NCBI GenBank assembly: GCA_046704445.1
Contig: JBJKRW010000071.1
Location: 1 to 5,120, forward strand
DNA: 5,120 bases
Reading direction: 5' to 3'
Origin: JBJKRW01 sp046704445
GTDB taxonomy: Bacteria > Patescibacteriota > Microgenomatia > UBA1406 > GWC2-37-13
In this document: positions 1-4,947 of the stretch, piece after piece
How positions within the stretch are numbered: the stretch's first letter is position 1
How the letters are laid out: every line of letters begins with the position of its first letter
The notes under the pieces: model-generated
What the model was told of the DNA's origin: nothing
What the model saw: the letters and a program-made list of their open reading frames with translations, nothing else
The model's database searches: none
Program-made: the position numbers and the translations under genes

Positions 1-1538
1 TCGTCATCTGCGGGGAAGAGGGGATAGGAAAACACACCATCGTCGACGCAATGTCACAAAGGATATTTCAGGGACAAAGTACCACCATCATCGCCTATAA
101 AAGAATTCTGAAGATCGATATCGAAAAAATTCTTTCCCGTTCGACCGACACAATCCAGCGCGAAGAACTGTTTGAGAATTTTCTGGAAGAGGCTGCGGCC
201 GCCAAGAATATCATTCTTTTTATCGACGACTTGCACAGATACGTTTCCAAAGATACCATCGATCTTACACTGCCCATCGAAAAGTACGCAAAAACCGACA
301 AGCTTCAAATCATCGGAATTACAACTCCGTTCACTTATCAAAAATACATATTTCCGAACGAAAAAATCCGTAGAATCTTTACAAAAGTGGATGTTGCGGA
401 AATTTCATCATTCGAAGCCGAACAGCTGCTACTTCATAATTTCACATTGTTCGAAAAAAAATACCGTGTCACCCTTCCCTACGAAACAATAGTAACGGCA
501 ATCGATAAAAGCGAGCGATATATGACCGATATCCCGTTTCCCGAAAAAGCCGTCAAACTTCTTGATTCAGCCTGTGCATATGCCCAAATTCATAAACAGA
601 CCTCGGTTTCTCCCGAAACGATTACTACGGTTCTCAGCGAACATACTCAAATACCTACCATCGTGTCCGAGTCCATGAAATCAAAACTCTTGACGCTGGA
701 AAAAGAATTACGGCTCAAGGTAATTGCACAGGAGCAGGCAATCCATGCGGTTTCTTCTGCAATCCGCAGGGGCTTCATCCTGAACGAAAAAAGGACAAAA
801 CCGCTGGGAACTTTTCTGTTTTTGGGTCCGACAGGCGTAGGTAAAACACTTACGGCAAAGATCATCACCGAAGTGTTTTTCAGTTCGGAAAAAAAACTGC
901 TCCGTTTTGATATGTCTGAATATCAGCAAACCGACGACATTCCAAGACTTATAGGTTCTCAGGAAAACGATCATCCGGGTCTGTTAACACAAGCAATACG
1001 CAATACTCCCTACGGAGTTCTGCTTTTGGATGAATTGGAAAAAGCACACAAAAACCTTCTTAATATTTTTCTCACGCTCCTGGATGAAGGCTACATTACC
1101 GACGGAAGGGGAGAAAAGGTAGACTGCCGGAATCTGCTGGTCATTGCAACTTCAAATGCGGGATCCGATTTCCTGTATGAACAGTCAAAACCTCAAACTT
1201 CCGAAGACCTCATAGAATATCTCATTTCCCGCAAGCTGTATACCCCGGAGTTCCTTAACCGTTTTGACGCCATTATTCAATATCAGCCTCTCCGTCTGGA
1301 CGCGGTGATCCAGATCGCACGGGGGTATGTCGATCGCATAGCCGATTCCCTTATCAAACAGCAAGGAATTCATTTAATCGTAACAGATCAATATCTTACG
1401 TCGCTTATCCGAAACAACTACAACCCCAAATTCGGCGCCCGGGATATGGAACGGCTGGTCCGGTCGCAGATCGAAGGGTCCGTGGCAGATCGCATATTGG
1501 AAGAAAAACTTGGCTCGGGATCAACGATAAACCTGTAA
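1..1538 (+). CDS. Clp/Hsp100-type (ClpB/ClpC-like) double AAA+ ATPase, 5'-truncated, diverged
   Basis: The reading frame is open from nt 3 with no stop, so the gene starts upstream and the ATG at 51 is internal. Codons 12-35 read GEEGIGKH, aligning with the D1 Walker A of ClpC (GEPGVGKT), followed by TIV. The order is D1 Walker A, D1 Walker B IILFIDDLH (D-D at 225-230), D1 small domain (SERYMTD...KAVKLLDSA, 510-572), a linker resembling the 'TGIP' joint (609-660), canonical D2 Walker A GPTGVGKT (825-848), D2 Walker B LLLDELEKAH (1020-1049), TSNAGS, arginine finger FLNRFD (1251-1268) and sensor 2 FGAR (1431-1442), ending in a complete D2 small domain. Family members are ATP-driven hexameric unfoldases or disaggregases. 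Here the usual GYVG and KYRG pore loops, the coiled-coil M domain and an [IVL]GF ClpP loop are not visible, so protein threading and ClpP partnership are doubtful. The family is certain; the function is not. The N-terminal domain cannot be judged. It is cytosolic unless the missing N-terminus says otherwise. Confidence 0.9.
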   Translation, partial: VICGEEGIGKHTIVDAMSQRIFQGQSTTIIAYKRILKIDIEKILSRSTDTIQREELFENFLEEAAAAKNIILFIDDLHRYVSKDTIDLTLPIEKYAKTDKLQIIGITTPFTYQKYIFPNEKIRRIFTKVDVAEISSFEAEQLLLHNFTLFEKKYRVTLPYETIVTAIDKSERYMTDIPFPEKAVKLLDSACAYAQIHKQTSVSPETITTVLSEHTQIPTIVSESMKSKLLTLEKELRLKVIAQEQAIHAVSSAIRRGFILNEKRTKPLGTFLFLGPTGVGKTLTAKIITEVFFSSEKKLLRFDMSEYQQTDDIPRLIGSQENDHPGLLTQAIRNTPYGVLLLDELEKAHKNLLNIFLTLLDEGYITDGRGEKVDCRNLLVIATSNAGSDFLYEQSKPQTSEDLIEYLISRKLYTPEFLNRFDAIIQYQPLRLDAVIQIARGYVDRIADSLIKQQGIHLIVTDQYLTSLIRNNYNPKFGARDMERLVRSQIEGSVADRILEEKLGSGSTINL

Positions 1539-1559
1539 ACCCCACCGCCCTCTCTTTTT

Positions 1560-1590
1560 ACCGTATGATATACTGATATACGTCCGACGT
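1560..1590 (+). promoter_or_regulatory. Putative tandem extended -10 promoter for the fusion gene, with a palindrome at the start codon
   Basis: The 8-mer TGATATAC occurs twice back to back (1566-1573 and 1574-1581). Each copy reads as an extended -10 element, TGA-TATACT (TATACT at 1569-1574) and TGA-TATACG (TATACG at 1577-1582). The second hexamer ends 8 nt before the ATG at 1591, so transcription would start at or just before the start codon. No convincing -35 box is seen; a T run at 1555-1559 is the only candidate. No Shine-Dalgarno sequence precedes the ATG, which fits a leaderless transcript. The role is inferred from sequence alone. Confidence 0.5.
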
Positions 1591-1592
1591 AT
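1578..1592. repeat. Perfect 6-bp inverted repeat overlapping the start codon of the fusion gene
   Basis: ATACGT (1578-1583) and ACGTAT (1587-1592) are exact reverse complements separated by CCG. The left arm lies inside the second -10-like element and the right arm contains the AT of the start codon. It could be an operator or a small RNA hairpin, but may be chance, since the arms are short. Confidence 0.4.
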
Positions 1593-2715
1593 GAATATCT
1601 ATTTTACCGCATCTACTACGCACGACGGTGTGCTGATCAAAAACTACAAAACCATCTATACGCTCCTTGAACAATTCGGATCATTGATATCCGGCAAACA
1701 GATCGTCAATAAAACGCTGCTCAAAAAAGACCGGCAAATTCCGACAAAGGAAATTTTTCAGCGGGAAAAACAGCTGATCGAACTGGCCGACCTCATTGTC
1801 GCCGAGGTGTCACAACCGTCAATAGGAGTAGGCGGAGAAATCGTATATGCGCTCGTCCACAACAAGCCTGTGCTTGCGCTTCTTTTTAAAAACCAGGAAG
1901 ACAAAATTTCTCCTATGATTGAGGGCAATCCTTCGGAAAATCTTTTTCTCGAATATTATAATTTCGAAAATATCCGTTTTGTCCTTAAGGATTTTTTTGC
2001 CTTCTGTTCCTCACAAAAACAGCGGAAAGGATTCCTTGTAGTCATAGACGGCGGAGACGGCTCGGGAAAAACCACACAAGCAAAAATGCTTCTTAATTAC
2101 CTCTCCCGGCACAAGATTACTTCTAAATATATAGACTTTCCCCAATATTACAGTTCATTTCACGGAAAAACCGTCGCCCGTTTTTTGCGGGGCGAATTCG
2201 GCGAAATAGATGAAGTGTCTCCGTATCTTGCGTCATTGGCATATGCGCTGGACCGCGTCACGGTAAAAAAAGAGGTGGAAGAGTTTCTTTCGAAGGGAGG
2301 AATCGTAGTGGCAAACAGATATGCTACTTCAAACATGGCCCATCAAACCGCAAAATTTCATACTCAAAAAGAACAGTCAGAATTTTTGAAATGGCTCTAT
2401 ACGCTGGAATATAAAGTGCACAAAATGCCCAAGGAAAATCTCGTGATCTACCTTCATGTTCCCTGGCAGTTAAGCATGCGTCTTACGGATAAAAAGGAAT
2501 CGCGCGCGTATCTGAAGGGGCAAAAACAGGATATTGCGGAAAAAAACATCGCACACCGCAAGGATTCCGAACGCATGTATCTCTTTCTTTCAAAAAAATA
2601 CCGCCACTGGATAACCGTCGACTGCGTCAAAAATAACCGGATCCTTCCCGCGGCCGAAATCCATCGGAAAATCATACGCATACTCAAGGACAAACACATA
2701 CTCCCCGAAATTTGA
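1591..2715 (+). CDS. tmk: Fusion of DNPH1/nucleoside 2-deoxyribosyltransferase-like domain with thymidylate kinase-like domain
   Basis: This is a 374-residue protein with two parts. Residues 1-137 resemble DNPH1/Rcl (2'-deoxynucleoside 5'-monophosphate N-glycosidase) and its deoxyribosyltransferase relatives: first strand IYFTAS with Tyr4, then ADLIVAEVSQPSIGVGGE (residues 66-83), where Glu83 matches the catalytic Glu of the SxGVGYE motif, and SPMIEG with Ser107 matching the serine that completes the phosphate site. Residues 147-374 form a P-loop kinase of the dTMP kinase type: IDGGDGSGKTTQ (152-163), DFPQY (182-186), SPYLASLAYALDR (210-222), NRYATSNMAHQ (242-252) and a LID-like segment with RAYLKGQKQDIAEK (305-318) and HRKDSER. 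The kinase would make dTDP from dTMP; the N-terminal half would cleave dNMPs to base and deoxyribose phosphate, or act in salvage. The ATG directly precedes strand one, so the start is well supported. The symbol tmk refers only to the kinase half. The exact substrates are inferred. Confidence 0.85.
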   Translation: MNIYFTASTTHDGVLIKNYKTIYTLLEQFGSLISGKQIVNKTLLKKDRQIPTKEIFQREKQLIELADLIVAEVSQPSIGVGGEIVYALVHNKPVLALLFKNQEDKISPMIEGNPSENLFLEYYNFENIRFVLKDFFAFCSSQKQRKGFLVVIDGGDGSGKTTQAKMLLNYLSRHKITSKYIDFPQYYSSFHGKTVARFLRGEFGEIDEVSPYLASLAYALDRVTVKKEVEEFLSKGGIVVANRYATSNMAHQTAKFHTQKEQSEFLKWLYTLEYKVHKMPKENLVIYLHVPWQLSMRLTDKKESRAYLKGQKQDIAEKNIAHRKDSERMYLFLSKKYRHWITVDCVKNNRILPAAEIHRKIIRILKDKHILPEI

Positions 2716-2747
2716 CTTTTTCCGCGCAACTTGATATGCTCTATAAT
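2712..2747 (+). promoter_or_regulatory. Putative sigma-70-type promoter for the Ig-like protein / galU unit
   Basis: TTGACT (2712-2717), overlapping the stop codon of the upstream gene, is followed after exactly 17 nt by TATGCT (2735-2740), which has TGA just before it as an extended -10. A perfect TATAAT follows at 2742-2747 but has no -35 at the usual distance. Either hexamer would start RNA at about 2747-2754, giving a leader of roughly 45-55 nt before the ATG at 2800. It probably drives both downstream genes because only 6 nt separate them. Confidence 0.6.
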
Positions 2748-2754
2748 ACGCTTG

Positions 2755-2807
2755 CAGCCATAGGGCTGGAATAGGATATACCTATGAAGCGACAACTATA
2801 TGGATAA
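2755..2807 (+). promoter_or_regulatory. Structured mRNA leader with two small hairpins and a possible 7-codon mini-ORF
   Basis: Just downstream of the promoter, CAGCC (2755-2759) and GGCTG (2764-2768) can pair around an ATAG loop. Next, ATAGG (2771-2775) and CCTAT (2781-2785) can pair around ATATA. The second hairpin holds AGGA, the only Shine-Dalgarno-like sequence nearby, 7 nt before an ATG at 2784. That ATG opens a mini-ORF, MKRQLYG, ending with TAA at 2805-2807 and overlapping the ATG at 2800. The arrangement would fit translational coupling or leader control, but every element is short and none is proven. Confidence 0.35.
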
Positions 2808-3213
2808 AAAACTTATCGCGCTCATGTTGGTATTTATGCTCGCTTTCGGACTTTTTACCACGATAACCGTATTCAACAAACCGCTCACCAAACTCACCAA
2901 AGCGAAAGAAGAGTCAATCGTATCGCCGGATTCATCCCTAATTTTTGCCTGGCCGTTATCAACCACCACGAATGCAACAACACCTGTGCAAATCAACGTA
3001 TTTGTGCGTAACGCAAACAATGTTCCGTTACAAAACAAAAAAGTCGGACTCACCACTACGCTGGGAACGGTAAAAGAAGTCAACGCCACTACCGATCAGG
3101 CGGGAAAAGCAACATTTAACCTACAATCCGCCACCCAGGGAATCGCGGAAGTCACTGCGACGGTGGACAATCAGATTCAATTAAAGCAAAAAATATCGGT
3201 CAAATTCGAATAA
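2800..3213 (+). CDS. Small membrane-anchored protein with a single Big_1-like (bacterial Ig-like) domain
   Basis: This 137-residue protein begins with two lysines and one hydrophobic segment (about residues 5-25, LIALMLVFMLAFGLFTTITVF) that has no clear signal peptidase site, so it looks like a signal anchor holding the rest outside the membrane. A polar linker follows (about 26-45). From FAWPL onward the sequence matches the beta-strand rhythm of Ig-like group 1 domains: VQINVFVRNANNVPLQNKKVGLTT, TLGTV, the TTDQAGKATFNL turn and strand, GIAEVTATVD and a final KISVKFE strand. Such domains usually serve surface adhesion or structure, often in tandem arrays; a lone copy here may be a pilus or envelope part. 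No enzyme motif is present. The ATG at 2800 precedes the anchor directly, with no close Shine-Dalgarno site. It lies 6 nt before galU. The fold assignment is fairly firm; the role is unknown. Confidence 0.8.
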   Translation: MDKKLIALMLVFMLAFGLFTTITVFNKPLTKLTKAKEESIVSPDSSLIFAWPLSTTTNATTPVQINVFVRNANNVPLQNKKVGLTTTLGTVKEVNATTDQAGKATFNLQSATQGIAEVTATVDNQIQLKQKISVKFE

Positions 3214-3219
3214 CGCACT

Positions 3220-4098
3220 ATGAAAAAAGTCACAAAAGCAGTCATTCCTGCCGCAGGCTTCGGGACCCGGTTTCTGCCCCAAACAAAGGCGCTTCCTAAA
3301 GAAATGCTTCCGGTCGTGGACAAGCCGGTTATCCAATATGTAGTTGAAGAAGCGGTGGCATCGGCCATTGAAAATATTATTATCATAACCGGATCCAACA
3401 AACGCGCGATTGAAGATCATTTCGATGAACCAAACGAAGACCTTATCCAGAACCTTATCCAGGGAAAAAAAGAGCACCTTCTCAAAGAAATAAAATCGAT
3501 TTCAGAAATGGCAAACTTCATCTATATTCGGCAAAAGGGTCCGTACGGAAACGGGACTCCTGTGTTGACCGCGGAACCGGTCATCGAAGACGAACCGTTT
3601 GCGGTTCTTTGGGGGGACGAATTTATTTATTCCAAACCGCCCAGACTTGCGCAGATGATAAAAGTCCACGAAAAATACGGCGGCATTGTTATTTCCGGGG
3701 TTAAAATCGAAAAAAAGGAAGATCTGAGACGTTACGGAATTGCGGATCTCGAACACGTGCAGGATAACGTGTTTAAAATCAGGAGAATTGTAGAAAAACC
3801 CGAACCCGAAGAGGCACCGTCTCAGATTGCCACACACGGCGCATATATTCTTCCGCCGGAAATCTTCCGCGCCCTCAAAAACGTCAAGCCGGGAAAAGGC
3901 GGGGAAATCTGGCTGGTTGACGCAATCAATCTTCTTAAAAAAGAGGGGATTCCCGTCTATGCGGTGGTGATTAAAGACGGAAAATACTATGACACGGGAA
4001 ACAAATTCGAATATTTGAAAACCGTAGTTGAATTTGCAATCGCACATAAGGAAATCAACGGTGATTTCCGCAAGTTTCTCAAATCGCTTCCCCTCTAA
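3220..4098 (+). CDS. galU: UTP--glucose-1-phosphate uridylyltransferase
   Basis: This 292-residue protein is full length for bacterial GalU and would make UDP-glucose from UTP and glucose 1-phosphate in the cytosol, feeding glycan and envelope synthesis. Visible motifs are the nucleotide-binding loop AVIPAAGFGTRFLPQTKALPKEMLP (residues 7-31, with Arg17 and Lys27), DKPVIQYVVEEAV (34-45), GSNKRAIEDHFD (57-68), IRQ at 102-104, the metal-binding Asp132 in WGDE, VEKP with Lys192, GGEIWLVDAI (226-235) and YYDTGNKFEYLK (255-266). Two positions differ from the common form: GLGHAV is GNGTPV (109-114) and the PDD segment is WGDE. I recall similar forms in candidate-phyla genomes, so this is likely a lineage variant. 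Another sugar-phosphate nucleotidylyltransferase is possible but less likely. The ATG lies 6 nt after the upstream stop with no Shine-Dalgarno site, suggesting cotranscription. Confidence 0.93.
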   Translation: MKKVTKAVIPAAGFGTRFLPQTKALPKEMLPVVDKPVIQYVVEEAVASAIENIIIITGSNKRAIEDHFDEPNEDLIQNLIQGKKEHLLKEIKSISEMANFIYIRQKGPYGNGTPVLTAEPVIEDEPFAVLWGDEFIYSKPPRLAQMIKVHEKYGGIVISGVKIEKKEDLRRYGIADLEHVQDNVFKIRRIVEKPEPEEAPSQIATHGAYILPPEIFRALKNVKPGKGGEIWLVDAINLLKKEGIPVYAVVIKDGKYYDTGNKFEYLKTVVEFAIAHKEINGDFRKFLKSLPL

Positions 4099-4100
4099 CC

Positions 4101-4123
4101 CCTTTCACCTGCGAGGTGCAAGG
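4101..4123 (+). other. Imperfect hairpin just downstream of galU, possible 3' end or terminator-like element
   Basis: CCTT (4101-4104) pairs with AAGG (4120-4123) and CACCT (4106-4110) with AGGTG (4114-4118), with a single T/C mismatch and a GCG loop. It begins 3 nt after the galU stop. No T tract follows, so it is not a classical intrinsic terminator; it could mark an mRNA 3' end or stabilise the transcript. Confidence 0.45.
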
Positions 4124-4200
4124 CAGATTGACCTAACAAGTAAATACAAGATAAAAAAATATATTTTATGGATTTATTATGTTTTTTAAATATCCTTTGC
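4124..4200. other. AT-rich block in the galU-rpsB gap
   Basis: From about 4134 to 4198 the sequence is almost all A and T, with a 12-bp palindrome AAAATATATTTT (4156-4167) and a six-T run (4182-4187). It lies directly upstream of the rpsB -35 box, so it may act as an UP-like element or a curved or easily melted region. A TTGACC at 4128-4133 with GATAAA at 4150-4155 (16-nt spacer) could be a second, weaker promoter. No coding region or known RNA motif is recognised here. Confidence 0.3.
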
Positions 4201-4225
4201 AAAAAAGCGGATGAGTTGCTAAAAT
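4197..4225 (+). promoter_or_regulatory. Extended -10 promoter of rpsB, predicted to give a leaderless mRNA
   Basis: TTGCAA (4197-4202) is separated by exactly 17 nt from TAAAAT (4220-4225), which is preceded by TGC as an extended -10. The usual start point would be near 4232, while the rpsB ATG is at 4235. The mRNA would therefore have 0-3 nt of leader, and no proper Shine-Dalgarno sequence is present. The match to consensus is good; start-site mapping is inferred. Confidence 0.65.
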
Positions 4226-4234
4226 TGAGAGATT

Positions 4235-4924
4235 ATGCCAAATATCATTCAGTCGGAAATAGAAGAGCTTTTTAAGGCGGGTGCCCATCTGGGCCACAAA
4301 ACAAACCGTGTCCACCCCAGAGCAAGAAAATATATCTATACGGTCCAACAGGGCACTTCGATCATTGACCTTACTCAAACGGTTGACCTCATCAATAAGG
4401 CAAAAACATATATCACTTCTCTTGCCTCCGAACAAAAAATGCTTCTCGTGGTTGTCACAAAACGCCTCGTTTCCACCTTTACCCAGGAACTTTGCAAGGA
4501 ACACGGGCTTCCATACGTTACCATGAAATGGCCCGCAGGACTTTTGACGAATTTCGAAACCATAGCAAAAAACGTAAAAAAACTGAGAACCATGAAAGAA
4601 GAAAAAGCGTCGGGCGCGTGGGATAAGTTCGTAAAACACGAACAAACTCAGCTCAATAAACTTATGGTCCGCCTGGACAAATTCTACGGAGGTCTCGTAG
4701 AAATGAACCGTCTGCCTGATGCGATTCTGATCGTCGACATAAAAAAAGAAAAAAATGCGGTAGACGAAGCTAAAAAAATGAATATTCCTACAATCGCAAT
4801 CGTAGACACAAACGTAAACCCGGATCTCGTTATGTATCCGGTTCCGGCAAACGACGATTCCATGACCTCAATACAACATCTGCTTAAGGAACTCGTCGGT
4901 GCATATGTCACCACAAAACAGTAA
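4235..4924 (+). CDS. rpsB: 30S ribosomal protein S2
   Basis: The 229-residue protein matches S2 throughout: IEELFKAGAHLGHKTNRVHPRARKYIY at the N-terminus (about residues 8-35), IIDLTQTVDLINKA, VVTKR (73-77), the MKWPAGLLTNFETI segment (usual form RWLGGxLTNF), a central helical hairpin with Lys-rich LRTMKEEKASGAWDKF, GGLVEMNRLPDAILIVD, and the conserved IAIVDTNVNPDLVMYPVPANDDSMTSI near the C-terminus. S2 joins the small subunit late, at the head-body junction, and is needed for mRNA binding. The C-terminal tail is short compared with E. coli S2 (about 240 residues), which is common in small genomes. The Gly to Ala change in the WxGG motif is minor. The next gene is tsf, the standard partner. 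The ATG is fixed by the conserved N-terminus and by the promoter just upstream. Confidence 0.97.
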   Translation: MPNIIQSEIEELFKAGAHLGHKTNRVHPRARKYIYTVQQGTSIIDLTQTVDLINKAKTYITSLASEQKMLLVVVTKRLVSTFTQELCKEHGLPYVTMKWPAGLLTNFETIAKNVKKLRTMKEEKASGAWDKFVKHEQTQLNKLMVRLDKFYGGLVEMNRLPDAILIVDIKKEKNAVDEAKKMNIPTIAIVDTNVNPDLVMYPVPANDDSMTSIQHLLKELVGAYVTTKQ

Positions 4925-4934
4925 GGCATTTTCG

Positions 4935-4940
4935 TATAAT
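4935..4940 (+). promoter_or_regulatory. Perfect -10 box (TATAAT) just upstream of tsf
   Basis: TATAAT lies in the 23-nt rpsB-tsf gap and ends 7 nt before the tsf ATG, so initiation would fall at about 4947, giving a leaderless tsf mRNA. No recognisable -35 box sits 16-18 nt upstream (CACAAA at 4912-4917), so tsf may also be carried on the rpsB transcript. No Shine-Dalgarno site is present in the gap. Confidence 0.45.
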
Positions 4941-4947
4941 TAATGCT

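Noticed and set aside
51..53. ATG at 51 as the start of the Clp-like ATPase
   Set aside because: The frame is open upstream to nt 3 and encodes the D1 Walker A there, so this Met is internal.
1535..1561. Terminator between the ATPase gene and the fusion gene (GTAAA/TTTAC with a T run)
   Set aside because: The stem is only 5 AT-rich pairs with a 17-nt loop, so it is too weak to call.
2713..2715. TGA read as an amino acid (recoded Gly as in some candidate phyla)
   Set aside because: The TGA falls at a natural kinase C-terminus, and no in-frame TGA occurs inside any of the recognised genes, so code 11 fits.
3502..4047. Long minus-strand open frame (181 codons) inside galU
   Set aside because: It lies opposite a strongly conserved gene; its translation is Phe-rich and low in sense, typical of an antisense shadow.
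4101..4123. Classical intrinsic terminator after galU
   Set aside because: The hairpin is real on paper, but no T run follows it, so only a terminator-like or 3'-end element can be claimed.
4168..4275. Small + strand ORF of 35 codons between galU and rpsB
   Set aside because: It overlaps the conserved rpsB start, runs across its promoter, shows no recognisable motif and lies in AT-rich sequence.
4166..4645. Minus-strand open frame (159 codons) over rpsB
   Set aside because: It is antisense to a certain ribosomal protein gene and has no family features.
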